Positions 1 through 10,387 are shown, counted from the first letter of the stretch. The stretch is 64,000 bases of DNA from Streptomyces sp. NRRL S-31 (GCF_000718775.1 NZ_JOCB01000015.1:1-64000), one strand, 5' to 3'. Numbers and translations: made by a program. The notes: generated by a model from the letters alone, not told the origin.

Positions 1-198
1 GTGGCGGGTGGCGGGGTGAGGGCGCCGGGGCCCCGGCGGCTTCCGGCGAGGCGGGTGGCCGGGGCTCGTGTCGGTCCGCCTCGCGGCGCGGGCCGACTCC
101 GCCCTCACGCTCAAGCGCTGAGGCCACCTTGGGAGCAGGAGCCCGGCCTGGCCGGCACCATCCGCCGGGCAGGCCGTCAGCGGCTCCGCGTCAGCTGC

Positions 199-504
199 TC
201 ACTTCGCGGCGAACAGTTCCGCCGCGTCGGTGGCGTGGACGGCTCGCTGGGTCCAGACCTTCAGCTGGTCGAGGTCGGTGCAGGTGTTCACGCGTTCTCG
301 GACGGTGTCGGGGACGGGGATGCTCCGCCACTCCAGCATCTCGACGATCATCTGCCGGAGACCTTCGACACGGCCCTCCTGTCGACCTTGTTCGCGTCCT
401 GCGGCGCGTCCTGCGGCGCGTCCTGCGGCGCGTCCTGCGGCGCGTCCTTCCGCGCGTACCTGCTCGGCGAGAGGGTGTCGCCAGAAGTACTGAATGCCCG
501 TCAT
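199..504 (-). pseudogene. Partial duplicate of Rpn-like gene (C-terminal part only)
   Basis: About 101 residues that copy the last third of the neighbouring Rpn-like protein: both contain IQYFWRHPLAEQVRAEGRA, a helical linker and the same ending (TDAAELFAA). The nuclease-fold N-terminus is absent. The linker carries an AAGR repeat that the full copy lacks. GAAGGGA lies just before the ATG at 504, but the matching segment of the full gene (GGAGGGACCTG-ATG) has the same layout, so the ribosome site may be a by-product of where duplication began. An earlier ATG lies at 519. It may be untranslated, or it may make a free C-terminal domain. The origin by tandem partial duplication is clear; function is unknown. 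Confidence 0.6.
394..453. repeat. 12-bp tandem repeat (GCGTCCTGCGGC)
   Basis: Four perfect 12-bp units at 394-441 and a fifth degenerate unit to 453, inside the duplicated Rpn-like fragment. On the minus strand they encode repeated A-A-G-R. The full-length paralogue has no such array, so the expansion arose after duplication, probably by slippage. Confidence 0.9.
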
Positions 505-576
505 GGGGTCCCTTCGCATCCGCTTCGCCTGGGGGCCGGCCGGGTGTGGGCCGACGTGCCGTGCGAAGGTCGTGGT

Positions 577-1449
577 TCACTCCGCGGCGAACAGTTCCGC
601 CGCGTCGGTGGCGTGGACGGCACGCTGGGCCCAAACCTCCAGTTGGTCGAGGTCGGTGCAGGCGTTCACGCGTTCTCGGACGGTGTCGGGGACGGGGATG
701 TCGCGCCATTCGAGGATTTGGATGATCATCTCGGCCTTGCCCTCGGCTCGGCCTTCTGCCCGTACCTGTTCGGCCAGTGGGTGTCGCCAGAAGTACTGGA
801 TCGCCGTCATCAGGTCCCTCCACATCTGCTTCGCCTGGGGGTCGGCCAGGCATGAGTCGACGAACTGCACGAAGACCGCGGCGCTGTCGGGGTCGATGGT
901 CCGCAGGGCGGCTGCCAGGGATTCCAGTATGGCGGGGGCCTGGGGGCCACGCCCGTGTGTCATGGCCGACAGCACCGCGAGGGGTACGTCCCGTTCGGCC
1001 TGCCGCTCGTCCGCGATCACCGGCACGTTGTCCGGGCCCAGCACCAGCGGACGCACGGTCAGGGAGTCCCAGCCGGGGAAGCCGAGCCTGATGGGCCGTG
1101 AGGCCCACTTCGCCGTGGCGCTGCTCTGGGTGATGACGATGAGCACAGGCTCGCAACGGTACTTCTCGTACAAGTACGACAGGTAGTAGGGCCAGCTTCC
1201 CCGTTTACGGTCGTCCGCCTTCCCCTGCGACTCGACCACGAGGAGGTACGTCCCCTCCTCCGTCTCCGCCCGCAGCAGTGTGTCCACCCGACGCTCGACC
1301 GGCTCGATCTCCGTCAGGTCCACGTTCAGTGCCGCGATCTCCTTCGGTTCGGGGAACGGGATGTGCAGCACCCGCTGTAACGCCCGCGTCAGCAGCGCCG
1401 GGTCCTTCTGGAAGATCCGGTGCAGCGCTTCGTGCGACGAGCCGACCAT
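577..1449 (-). CDS. Rpn/PD-(D/E)XK nuclease-like protein
   Basis: A 290-residue protein resembling the Rpn (recombination-promoting nuclease, YhgA-like) group. The N-terminal half has the spaced acidic pattern of a PD-(D/E)XK fold: D in VDTLLRA, then E-x-Q in LLVVESQGKAD. A conserved K/R-rich YLSYLYEKY segment follows. The C-terminal part is helical with a charged linker. Start ATG at 1449 is preceded by AAAGGAG and overlaps the stop of an upstream remnant as TGATG. Family members are implicated in DNA cleavage and recA-independent recombination; here that is only inferred from similarity. Its C-terminal third is duplicated immediately downstream. Confidence 0.7.
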   Translation of the reverse strand: MVGSSHEALHRIFQKDPALLTRALQRVLHIPFPEPKEIAALNVDLTEIEPVERRVDTLLRAETEEGTYLLVVESQGKADDRKRGSWPYYLSYLYEKYRCEPVLIVITQSSATAKWASRPIRLGFPGWDSLTVRPLVLGPDNVPVIADERQAERDVPLAVLSAMTHGRGPQAPAILESLAAALRTIDPDSAAVFVQFVDSCLADPQAKQMWRDLMTAIQYFWRHPLAEQVRAEGRAEGKAEMIIQILEWRDIPVPDTVRERVNACTDLDQLEVWAQRAVHATDAAELFAAE

Positions 1450-1589
1450 CAGCTCTCCTTTCGTACGACGTGATCAACGAGCTGGGCCGCCGGAAGTTCG
1501 CACCACACGTACTTGCCCTGGTCCCCGAACCGGGCCGACGGCTGCCAGCCCCAGTGCTGCGCGCCTTCGGGAAACGTAGTCAGCGCAGA
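1449..1589 (-). pseudogene. C-terminal remnant of an unrecognised ORF
   Basis: A 46-codon open stretch with no start codon that I can support, bounded upstream by an in-frame TGA. It reads ...HWGWQPSARFGDQGKYVWCELP... and ends in a TGA that overlaps the ATG of the Rpn-like gene. Its Trp/Tyr-rich, low-arginine composition is unlike a random GC-rich shadow frame and resembles the C-terminal tails of streptomycete ATP-binding (RsbW-like) regulators as I remember them. It is probably the stump of a former upstream gene that once led the operon. Identification is tentative. Confidence 0.35.
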
Positions 1590-1723
1590 TCAGGGCGTGT
1601 ATGTCAGATTGCTGTCTCGTCCACCTGCCTGGTGACGGCCGAGTGCCGAAGGCCCGTGGGGCGGGCATGCGTTACGACGGCCCCCCACCATGGGAGATGG
1701 AAGGCCGCACGTCGTCATCTGAG

Positions 1724-2470
1724 TCAGGAAGCGTTCGGGGCGGCCTCGACGCTGTACTCGTAACCGACGGTCAGCCGGTAGGGCAGGCACCATTCCCCAT
1801 ACTCGATCACGCCCTCGTCGTCCCACAGCCGGTGGGCGCCGGCCAGGATGGGAGAGCCGACACGCAGGCCGAGGTAGTTCGCCTCCCGCGCGTCGGCGTC
1901 GCGGCCGTGAATGTCATCGCGCCCTGCCACCACTCGCCTGCCGGTGGCACGCTGGATCTTCAACAGCAGTCCGGGGGACGATGCTCGCGACGTGGACAGC
2001 AACTCCGGGACAGCCGCGGCGAAGTGGGCCGGATACCAGGTCACGAACAGGCCGGTGCGTTGCTGCCCCTTGCCGGTGTGCCACTGGCGGCGTACGACCT
2101 GAGCGCCGTCCTCCAGGTCGAAGATCTCGGTAACGTACTGAGGCGGCTTGATCAGCTCCGCATTCGTGACGATCATCGTCTCGCCCTCGGCGAGCACGGA
2201 CCCGGTGCGCAGGACTCGGGTGATGCGGTCGTAGCCGGAGGGGGCGACCTCGGGGGCATTGGCGACGAAGGTTCCCCGCCGTGACGTGGTGATGTAGCCC
2301 TCGACTTGGAGCTGGTCCAGGGAGCGGCCGAGGGTAGCGACGGATACGCCCTCTCGCTTGGCCAGTTCCCTCACCGGCGGGAGCTTCTCGCCTTCCTTCA
2401 GTGCGCCGTCAAGGATGCGGCGGCGGATGCGTTCCGCGACCTGCATGTAGGGGTGATGGGTGTCCGGCAT
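1724..2470 (-). CDS. GntR-family transcriptional regulator (HutC/UTRA type)
   Basis: A 248-residue repressor-type protein. Residues about 5-75 form a GntR winged helix-turn-helix (QVAERIRRRILDG, KLPPVRELAKREGVS, LQVEGYITTSRRGTFV). The rest is a UTRA/HutC-like effector domain with alternating strands, ending EYGEWCLPYRLTVGYEYS. Start ATG 2470 is chosen because AGGAG sits 6-7 bases upstream and the fold begins right after it; the open frame extends 86 codons further but is not coding-like. It is transcribed away from a three-gene micro-cassette, with four copies of a palindromic box between them, so autoregulation and repression of the cassette is the natural model. The ligand is unknown. KorSA-type regulators of integrating plasmids have similar architecture. 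Confidence 0.88.
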   Translation of the reverse strand: MPDTHHPYMQVAERIRRRILDGALKEGEKLPPVRELAKREGVSVATLGRSLDQLQVEGYITTSRRGTFVANAPEVAPSGYDRITRVLRTGSVLAEGETMIVTNAELIKPPQYVTEIFDLEDGAQVVRRQWHTGKGQQRTGLFVTWYPAHFAAAVPELLSTSRASSPGLLLKIQRATGRRVVAGRDDIHGRDADAREANYLGLRVGSPILAGAHRLWDDEGVIEYGEWCLPYRLTVGYEYSVEAAPNAS

Positions 2471-2486
2471 GGCGTCTCCTGTGGGC

Positions 2487-2597
2487 TGTCCTAGAGCACT
2501 GTCGACTGTACTAGGACACAGGTAATCCGTACGGGGGAGACTGCGCGATCCCCCTGGCGCCACTGTCCTAGGACACGCTACGTTCTGACCTAGGACA
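2487..2597. promoter_or_regulatory. Cluster of four TGTCCTAGGACA operator-like boxes
   Basis: A perfect 12-bp palindrome TGTCCTAGGACA lies at 2564-2575. Near copies lie at 2487-2498 (TGTCCTAGAGCA), 2507-2518 (TGTACTAGGACA) and 2586-2597 (TGACCTAGGACA). The boxes form two pairs spaced 20 and 22 bp, about two helical turns, placed before the GntR gene and before the divergent cassette. This is the expected geometry for a dimeric GntR protein acting on both promoters. Binding is inferred. Confidence 0.75.
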
Positions 2598-2663
2598 CAC
2601 ACGCCAAACCCCCGCGACGGGCAAGGTCCGGGGGCGTGGCTGACGCTGACTAGGAGCGCCAAC

Positions 2664-2999
2664 ATGCACGACCTTATCCGCTGTGTCGCCGCTTGGCTTC
2701 GGCGGTTGTTCGTCCCCGGCACGGGCAAGCGGCGAGCGGGTTCCCGCCAGCCTCCGGCGAGCCCCGTACGGCGGTCGGACCCGCCCCGTCCGGCTGCCGC
2801 ACAACCTCCCGTCGCCCGGTCGCCGTACGGGCTTCACGAACACCTCGACGGCGAAGCGGCAGCTATGGTCCGCCCTTACGTCATCGCGATGGAACAAGAA
2901 CGCGCACACCGCCGCCGACGCCGTATCGCGCTCGTTCTGGCAACGGACTTCGGTATCGACCTCGACCAGCTCGTGACCGGCTCTGAGGCGATGGCCTGA
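2664..2999 (+). CDS. Small basic protein of unknown function, first gene of micro-cassette
   Basis: 111 residues, RBS TAGGAG eight bases before the ATG. The N-terminus (MHDLIRCVAAWLRRLF) is an amphipathic, possibly membrane-associating helix. A proline/arginine-rich linker follows, then an acidic-basic helical C-terminus (PYVIAMEQERAHRRRRRIALV). I recall proteins with this N-terminus beside GntR regulators in other streptomycetes, but no function. Its TGA overlaps the next ATG by one base, so translation is coupled. Expression is probably controlled by the operator cluster upstream. Confidence 0.7.
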   Translation: MHDLIRCVAAWLRRLFVPGTGKRRAGSRQPPASPVRRSDPPRPAAAQPPVARSPYGLHEHLDGEAAAMVRPYVIAMEQERAHRRRRRIALVLATDFGIDLDQLVTGSEAMA

Positions 3000-3187
3000 T
3001 GACCCCGACCACCATGGATGCCGGGCTGTCGGCGGAATGCACGCTGGCGCGGCGGCAGGGGTACCAGGACCTGCACCGAGAGTGCCGCCAGATCAGGGAC
3101 GTGCCCTTGCCCCACAGCGCGGGTCTGCTGCTGGTACGTCGCTGCCTGTGCACCTGTCACAGGCCTGTTGCGGGGGGCGAGCGGTGA
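2999..3187 (+). CDS. Small protein with C-x-C/H motif, second gene of micro-cassette
   Basis: 62 residues, starting on the last base of the previous stop. It contains SAECTLARRQGYQDLHREC and then LLLVRRCLCTCHRP, giving four cysteines and two histidines in a pattern that could hold a metal ion. No family is recognised. Its stop overlaps the GTG of the third gene by four bases. Position and tight coupling argue that it is a real gene rather than a shadow frame. Confidence 0.6.
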   Translation: MTPTTMDAGLSAECTLARRQGYQDLHRECRQIRDVPLPHSAGLLLVRRCLCTCHRPVAGGER

Positions 3188-3393
3188 ACGTCGGAATCCC
3201 GCCTGAGCCGGGCAAGCCTCACCGCTTGACGCTGGTCGTCTACCAAGTCGGGCCGGGCGGCGAACGGGTCGGCGCGACCTCCCAGAGCAGCTTCACCCGC
3301 TACCCGGACCCGGAACGGCTTACGGTCCCGATCGACTGGCCTTCGTGCCGCTGTCCCCGTTGCCGGACCGGGAACGGCCCGCGCAGCCGGTAG
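3184..3393 (+). CDS. Small protein, third gene of micro-cassette
   Basis: 69 residues from GTG 3184, which overlaps the previous stop as GTGA. It begins VNVGIPPEPGKPHRLTLVVYQ and ends CRCPRCRTGNGPRSR, a C-x-C-x2-C cluster that may bind zinc. A longer version of this frame starts at 3037 inside the previous gene, but the four-base overlap favours 3184. A strong terminator follows at 3416. No family is recognised. Confidence 0.55.
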   Translation: MNVGIPPEPGKPHRLTLVVYQVGPGGERVGATSQSSFTRYPDPERLTVPIDWPSCRCPRCRTGNGPRSR

Positions 3394-3415
3394 CCGCCCC
3401 ACAGCCGGCCACCCG

Positions 3416-3460
3416 CCCCGCCCGTGCGTTCCCCCTGTGACGCGTCGGGCGGGGCTTTTG
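3416..3460 (+). terminator. Rho-independent terminator of the micro-cassette
   Basis: Ten-base perfect stem GCCCCGCCCG / CGGGCGGGGC (3416-3425 and 3447-3456) followed by TTTT. It closes the three-gene cassette 23 bases after its last stop. Confidence 0.8.
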
Positions 3461-3654
3461 CTGTGGTCCCTGTCCCGTCCTGAGCTGGGGTGATGGTGCA
3501 CTGTCGGCCCCAGCCGCATCCCATACCGGATAGGCCACGGTACGGATCGGTCGGGACCACCGTCAGGTGGTTGCCGCTCGTCGTCCCGCGAGGGCAGCCG
3601 CACCGGGCCCCACGCCCCGCTCCCGCTGTCACACCCCACCGGTACCGTCGGATC

Positions 3655-5910
3655 ATGGACCGACAGGCGGGGAACCCCACGGGTGAGCGGCGTCTCGCCG
3701 TACTCGAGGGCGTGCTGGAGCGCATCACGTACGCCAACGAGGAGAACGGCTACACGGTCGCCCGGGTCGACACCGGCAGGGGCGCCGGGGATCTGCTCAC
3801 GGTCGTCGGCGCGCTGCTCGGTGCCCAGGTGGGGGAGTCCCTGCGGATGGAGGGCCGCTGGGGGTCGCACGCGCAGTACGGCAAGCAGTTCCACGTCGAG
3901 AACTACACGACCGTGCTGCCGGCCACCGTCCAGGGCATCCGCCGCTATCTGGGGTCGGGGCTGGTCAAGGGGATCGGGCCGGTCTTCGCCGACCGCATCA
4001 CCCAGCACTTCGGGGTGGACACGCTCCGGGTCATCGAGGAGGAGCCCGGGCGGCTGATCGAGGTGCCGGGGCTCGGGCCGAAGCGGACGAAGAAGATAGC
4101 CGAAGCCTGGGAGGAGCAGAAGGCCATCAAGGAGGTCATGCTCTTCCTCCAGACCGTCGAGGTGTCGACCTCGATCGCCGTGCGGATCTACAAGAAGTAC
4201 GGGGACGCGTCGATCGCGGTGGTGAAGGAGGAGCCGTACCGGCTCGCCGCCGACGTCTGGGGCATCGGCTTCCTCACCGCCGACAAGATCGCCCAGTCGG
4301 TCGGCATCCCGCACGACAGCCCCGCGCGGGTGAAGGCCGGTCTCCAGTACGCGCTGTCGCAATCCGCCGACCAGGGGAACTGCTTCCTGCCGGAGGAGCG
4401 GCTGATCGCCGACGCGGTCAAACTCCTCCAGGTCGACATCGGGCTCGTCATCGAGTGCCTCGCCGAGCTGTCCGAGCCCCCGGAGGAGGGGGCCGATCCG
4501 GGCGTCGTACGGGAGAAGGTGCCGGGACCCGAGGGTGACGCGGAGCCCGTCAGCGCGGTCTACCTGGTGCCCTTCCACCGAGCCGAACTGTCCCTCTCCG
4601 CCCAGTTGCTGCGGCTGCTGCGGGCCGGGGAGGACCGGATGCCCGGGTTCCGGGACGTGGACTGGGGCAAGGCGCTCGGCTGGCTGAGGACGCGCACCGG
4701 CGCCGACCTCGCGCCCGAGCAGGAGGCCGCCGTCCGGCTCGCGCTGACCGAGAAGGTGGCCGTGCTGACCGGCGGACCCGGCTGCGGCAAGTCGTTCACC
4801 GTCCGCTCGATCGTGGAACTGGCCCGGGCCCGGCGCGCCAAGGTGCTGCTGGCCGCCCCGACCGGCCGCGCGGCCAAGCGGCTGTCCGAGCTGACCGGAG
4901 CCGAGGCGTCCACCGTGCACCGGCTGCTGGAGCTGAAGCCCGGCGGTGACGCGGCCTACGACCGTGACCGACCGCTCGACGCCGACCTGGTGGTCGTGGA
5001 CGAGGCGTCCATGCTGGACCTGCTGCTCGCCAACAAACTGGTGAAGGCCGTGCCCCCCGGGGCCCACCTGCTCTTCGTCGGCGACGTGGACCAGTTGCCC
5101 AGCGTCGGTGCCGGGGAGGTGCTGCGCGACCTGCTCGCCGACGGCGGCCCCGTCCCGGCCGTCCGGCTCACCCGGGTCTTCCGGCAGGCCCAGCAGTCCG
5201 GTGTGGTCACCAACGCGCACCGGATCAACGCGGGGCGGCACCCGCTCACCGACGGGCTGAAGGACTTCTTCCTCTTCGTCGAGGACGACACCGAGGAGGC
5301 CGGCCGGCTCACCGTCGACGTGGCCGCGCGGCGCATCCCGGCCAAGTTCGGACTGGACCCGCGCCGGGACGTGCAGGTGCTCGCCCCGATGCACCGCGGG
5401 CCGGCCGGCGCGGGCACGCTCAACGGGCTGCTCCAGCAGGCCATCACGCCCGGCCGGCCGGATCTGCCGGAGAAGCGGTTCGGCGGCCGGGTGTTCCGCG
5501 TCGGCGACAAGGTCACCCAGATCCGTAACAATTACGAGAAAGGGGAGAACGGTGTCTTCAACGGCACCGTGGGCGTCGTCACCTCGCTCGATCCGGTCGA
5601 CCAGCGTCTGACGGTGCTGACGGACGAGGACGAGGAGGTCCCGTACGAATTCGACGAACTGGACGAACTGGCCCACGCCTACGCGGTGACCATCCACCGC
5701 TCGCAGGGAAGCGAGTACCCGGCGGTGGTGATTCCCGTCACCACGGGAGCGTGGATGATGCTCCAGCGGAACCTGCTGTACACGGCGGTCACCCGGGCCC
5801 GGAGGCTGGTCGTCCTCGTCGGTTCACGCAGGGCGATCGGGCAGGCGGTGCGCACGGTGTCGGCCGGACGCCGTTGCACGGCCCTCGACTTCAGGCTCGG
5901 CAGGAAATGA
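3655..5910 (+). CDS. recD2: RecD2-like SF1 DNA helicase
   Basis: 751 residues, the usual length for RecD2 (the RecBC-independent 5'-3' helicase involved in DNA repair). The N-terminal OB-like domain (VLEGVLERITYANEENGYTV) is followed by helix-hairpin-helix segments (SGLVKGIGPVFADRI, VPGLGPKRTKKIAEAW), Walker A GGPGCGKS at 373-380, Walker B DEAS at 449-452, and helicase motifs through YAVTIHRSQGSEYPAVV and LLYTAVTRAR at the C-terminus. Start ATG 3655 is chosen over the 55-codon upstream extension because it matches the family's N-terminus. It stands alone, followed 71 bp downstream by a short inverted repeat and then citA. Confidence 0.92.
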   Translation: MDRQAGNPTGERRLAVLEGVLERITYANEENGYTVARVDTGRGAGDLLTVVGALLGAQVGESLRMEGRWGSHAQYGKQFHVENYTTVLPATVQGIRRYLGSGLVKGIGPVFADRITQHFGVDTLRVIEEEPGRLIEVPGLGPKRTKKIAEAWEEQKAIKEVMLFLQTVEVSTSIAVRIYKKYGDASIAVVKEEPYRLAADVWGIGFLTADKIAQSVGIPHDSPARVKAGLQYALSQSADQGNCFLPEERLIADAVKLLQVDIGLVIECLAELSEPPEEGADPGVVREKVPGPEGDAEPVSAVYLVPFHRAELSLSAQLLRLLRAGEDRMPGFRDVDWGKALGWLRTRTGADLAPEQEAAVRLALTEKVAVLTGGPGCGKSFTVRSIVELARARRAKVLLAAPTGRAAKRLSELTGAEASTVHRLLELKPGGDAAYDRDRPLDADLVVVDEASMLDLLLANKLVKAVPPGAHLLFVGDVDQLPSVGAGEVLRDLLADGGPVPAVRLTRVFRQAQQSGVVTNAHRINAGRHPLTDGLKDFFLFVEDDTEEAGRLTVDVAARRIPAKFGLDPRRDVQVLAPMHRGPAGAGTLNGLLQQAITPGRPDLPEKRFGGRVFRVGDKVTQIRNNYEKGENGVFNGTVGVVTSLDPVDQRLTVLTDEDEEVPYEFDELDELAHAYAVTIHRSQGSEYPAVVIPVTTGAWMMLQRNLLYTAVTRARRLVVLVGSRRAIGQAVRTVSAGRRCTALDFRLGRK

Positions 5911-5981
5911 TCGATCAAACGAGTCGGGAAGGTCACACAGCACTACCGGATGTCCCTCCGAGGGGGCAGGATGAGCAGGTT

Positions 5982-6000
5982 GGCGGCACTGAGTGCCGCC
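5982..6000. terminator. Short perfect hairpin between recD2 and citA
   Basis: GGCGGCAC-TGA-GTGCCGCC, eight base pairs around a three-base loop, 71 bp after recD2 and about 108 bp before citA. There is no T-run. It could end recD2 transcripts or lie in the citA leader. Confidence 0.45.
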
Positions 6001-6107
6001 GATAGGCCCAATGGTCGACCCCGAGTGCACTCTCCTGAGCCAAATGGGGGATGGTAGAGACAGTCAGGGCACCTCGAAGATGAGGCACTACGTCGGTGAG
6101 GGAAGAC

Positions 6108-7397
<1,290 letters not shown>

Positions 7398-7450
7398 ACC
7401 GTCGAGTGACAGGGTCCGCCCGCCGGGCGGGCCCTGGAGCGAGGTGACCC

Positions 7451-7540
7451 GGACCGCGCGAGAGCGCGGTCCGGGCCGCGCAAAAGTAGAAGGCGCCCTG
7501 TGACGCCGGTCCCCCCACGGGCCGGCGACCAGGGCGCCTT
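7451..7540. terminator. Two hairpins downstream of citA
   Basis: GGACCGCGC-GAGA-GCGCGGTCC at 7451-7472, then a long hairpin AAGGCGCCCT (7490-7499) pairing with AGGGCGCCTT (7531-7540). The second ends in TT and could work on both strands. Confidence 0.65.
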
Positions 7541-7961
7541 CCCATGTCCCGGTGCGGATTCCCCCCACGGGATCCGGCCGGGCGCTCGGAGAGGACAGCG
7601 CCTGAATCGCTGTCTGAGCACGACGGGACCAACCCGCCGTACTCCGGTGACGCGGTGCGATCTGCCGGGACAGCGCACGCAGGGAGGGCCGCTCAAAGCT
7701 TCCCGGTGTACGTGCCCCGGCAACGCATCTCTGAGGAAGTCCCCCAAGACATCCCCAGATGCCAGTCGACGCCCCCCAAGACGCCGTACTGACATCGCCA
7801 AACTTAGACCTTCGAACCCCTTCGATGGTTACGTTCGCGTCACTGTGATTCGCGTCTCTTGCATATGTCCTTTTAATGCGCAAGAGCCCCGATATGGCAA
7901 TCAGGGCCCTTGCGTAAGGAAGAAGCGCGAGCCTTGTGAAGAGCTTATGTGAGGCTCGCGC
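7541..7961. other. Intergenic stretch without a supported gene; hairpins near copA end
   Basis: No coding-like frame was found between citA and copA. Base composition falls below the local average around 7780-7900. Two hairpins lie at its right end: GCGCAAGAGCCC pairing imperfectly with GGGCCCTTGCG (7878-7914), and a perfect GCGCGAGCCT / AGGCTCGCGC (7925-7934 and 7952-7961). The second probably terminates copA, which reads leftward. Confidence 0.5.
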
Positions 7962-8008
7962 CGGACTCCAGGGGGACCGGGAGATCGGTCCGGACAATAA
8001 CCGCCGGT

Positions 8009-10306
8009 TCAGCGGAAGGTACGCAACCGCAGACTGTTCGTGACCACGAAGACCGAGGAGAAGGCCATCGCCGCCCCGGCGATCATCGGGTTGAGCAGCC
8101 CGGCGGCGGCCAGCGGCAGCGCGGCGACGTTGTAGCCGAAGGCCCACACCAGGTTCCCCTTGATGGTGGCCAGCGTCCGGCGGGACAGCCGGATCGCGTC
8201 GACGGCCACCCGCAGGTCCCCGCGCACCAGGGTCAGGTCGCCCGCCTCGATCGCCGCGTCCGTGCCGGTGCCCATCGCCAGGCCCAGGTCGGCGGTGGCG
8301 AGCGCGGCGGCGTCGTTCACGCCGTCGCCGACCATCGCCACGGCCCGCCCCTCCCGCTGGAGCCGCCGTACGACATCCACCTTGTCCTCGGGCAGCACCT
8401 CCGCGTACACGTTCCCGGCGTCGATGCCGACGGCCTCCGCGACCGCCTCGGCGACCGTGCGGTTGTCCCCGGTGAGCAGGACCGGCGTCAGTCCCAGCCG
8501 GCGCAGCTCGCCGATCGCCTCGGCACTCGTGCCCTTCACCGCGTCGGCGACGGCGAGCACCCCGCGGGCCCGCCCGTCCCAGCCGGCCACGACGGCCGTA
8601 CGGCCCTGCCGCTCGGCCTCACGGGTCGCGCGGGCCAGCTCCTCGGGCAGCTCGTCGTAGAGGCGCCCCACGGCCACCTCACGGCCGTCCACGCGCCCGC
8701 GCACGCCCCGCCCGGGCACGTTCTCGAAGTGCTCGACCGTCGGCAGCGTTCCGGCGCGCTCCTCGGCGCCGGCGGCGATCGCGCGGGCCACCGGGTGCTC
8801 CGAGGCGTGCTCCAGGGCGCCCGCGAGCCGCAGCAGCTCCTTCTCGTCCTCGCCGTCGGCGGAGTACACGGCCTGGAGGCTCATCCGGCCGGTGGTGACG
8901 GTGCCGGTCTTGTCCAGGACCACCGTGTCCACCCGGCGGGTGGACTCCAGTACCTCGGGGCCCTTGATGAGGATGCCGAGCTGGGCACCGCGCCCGGTGC
9001 CGACCATGAGGGCGGTCGGGGTCGCGAGGCCCAGCGCGCAGGGGCAGGCGATGATCAGCACGGCGACGGCCGCCGTGAACGCGGCGGCGGTGTCCCCGGT
9101 GACGCCCAGCCAGACGCCGAAGGTGCCGAGCGCGATCAGGATGACCACGGGCACGAAGACCGCGGAGACCCGGTCGGCGAGCCGCTGCACCTCGGCCTTG
9201 CCGTTCTGCGCGTCCTCGACCAGCTTCGCCATCCGGGCGAGCTGGGTGTCCCCGCCGACCCGGGTGGCCTCCACGACCAGCCGGCCGCCCGCGTTGACCG
9301 TGGCGCCGGTGACGCGGTCGCCGGGGCCGACGTCCACCGGCACCGACTCGCCGGTCAGCATGGAGGCGTCCACCGCGGAGACGCCCTCCGCCACCGTGCC
9401 GTCGGTGGCGATCTTCTCGCCGGGCCGTACGACGAACCGGTCGCCGACCGCCAGGGAGGACACCGGCACGCGCACCTCACGGCCGCCCCGCAGAACCGCC
9501 ACGTCCTTGGCGCCCAGCTCCATCAGGGCGCGCAGGGCGGCCCCGGCGCGCCGCTTGGAGCGGGCCTCCAGATAGCGGCCGAGCAGGATCAGCGCGACGA
9601 CCCCGGCGGCGACCTCCAGGTAGATGGTGGAGGCGCCGTCCATCCGGGCCGTGAGGCGGAACTCGTCGTGCATGCCGGCCAGCCCCGCGTCACCGAGGAA
9701 CAGCGCCCACAGCGACCAGCCGAACGCGGCCAGCGTGCCCACCGAGACGAGGGTGTCCATGGTGGCGGCGCCGTGCCGGAGGTTGGTCCAGGCGGCCCGG
9801 TGGAAGGGGGCCCCGCCCCAGACGACGACGGGCGCGGCCAGGGTGAGCGAGAGCCACTGCCAGTTGTCGAACTGGAGCGCGGGGATCATCGCGAGCAGGA
9901 CGACGGGGGCGGCGAGCAGCACGGAGACGAGCAGGCGGTGCCGGAGGGCGCCGAGTTCGGCGTCCCGCTCCGGGGGCGGGGCCGAGGACGCCGAGGACTC
10001 GGACTCGGGGGCGGGCCGTGGCGGCTCGGGCTCCTCGGCGGTGTAGCCCATCTTCTCCACGGTGGCGATCAGGTCGGCGACCCGGATGCCGTCGGGGACG
10101 GTGACCTTGGCCTTCTCGGTGGCGTAGTTGACGGTGGCGCTCACGCCCTCCATCCGGTTGAGCTTCTTCTCCACCCGGGCGGCGCAGGAGGCGCAGGTCA
10201 TCCCGCCGATGAGCAGCTCGACCCGGTCGGTGCCGGCGGTCGTGGTCGCCGTTTCGGGCGTTCCGGCCTTCGTGCCGGTCGCCGGCTTGGCGGTGGTGCT
10301 GGTCAT
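8009..10306 (-). CDS. copA: Copper-exporting P1B-type ATPase
   Basis: 765 residues. One N-terminal heavy-metal-associated domain with GMTCASC (Cys38, Cys41), then the P1B core: actuator motif TGES, the transmembrane metal site CPC at 421-423, the phosphorylated Asp465 in DKTGT, SEHPVA of the nucleotide domain, and [15 protein letters not shown] plus a CxxC domain indicates Cu(I) export across the plasma membrane. The start is the ATG at 10306. It lies downstream of a truncated CopZ-like gene and a CsoR-like operator, so copper induction is likely. About 115 bp separating it from copZ is partly repeat element, which may alter cotranscription. Confidence 0.95.
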   Translation of the reverse strand: MTSTTAKPATGTKAGTPETATTTAGTDRVELLIGGMTCASCAARVEKKLNRMEGVSATVNYATEKAKVTVPDGIRVADLIATVEKMGYTAEEPEPPRPAPESESSASSAPPPERDAELGALRHRLLVSVLLAAPVVLLAMIPALQFDNWQWLSLTLAAPVVVWGGAPFHRAAWTNLRHGAATMDTLVSVGTLAAFGWSLWALFLGDAGLAGMHDEFRLTARMDGASTIYLEVAAGVVALILLGRYLEARSKRRAGAALRALMELGAKDVAVLRGGREVRVPVSSLAVGDRFVVRPGEKIATDGTVAEGVSAVDASMLTGESVPVDVGPGDRVTGATVNAGGRLVVEATRVGGDTQLARMAKLVEDAQNGKAEVQRLADRVSAVFVPVVILIALGTFGVWLGVTGDTAAAFTAAVAVLIIACPCALGLATPTALMVGTGRGAQLGILIKGPEVLESTRRVDTVVLDKTGTVTTGRMSLQAVYSADGEDEKELLRLAGALEHASEHPVARAIAAGAEERAGTLPTVEHFENVPGRGVRGRVDGREVAVGRLYDELPEELARATREAERQGRTAVVAGWDGRARGVLAVADAVKGTSAEAIGELRRLGLTPVLLTGDNRTVAEAVAEAVGIDAGNVYAEVLPEDKVDVVRRLQREGRAVAMVGDGVNDAAALATADLGLAMGTGTDAAIEAGDLTLVRGDLRVAVDAIRLSRRTLATIKGNLVWAFGYNVAALPLAAAGLLNPMIAGAAMAFSSVFVVTNSLRLRTFR

Positions 10307-10387
10307 GTCCGGACTCCAGACATCGGACCGGGCCGTACGGATCCAGTATCAGCTGGTCGGCACGGCCCGGTCGGGGTAAAGGGGAGA

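Noticed and set aside
1..855. Plus-strand 284-codon frame at the window start
   Set aside because: It is antisense to the Rpn-like genes, Arg/Val/Gly-rich and repeats only because those genes are duplicated. No family marks or ribosome site.
3157..5697. 846-codon minus-strand frame opposite recD2
   Set aside because: Mirror of a high-GC coding gene; Asp/Gly/Val-rich shadow composition while the plus strand encodes a complete RecD2-like helicase.
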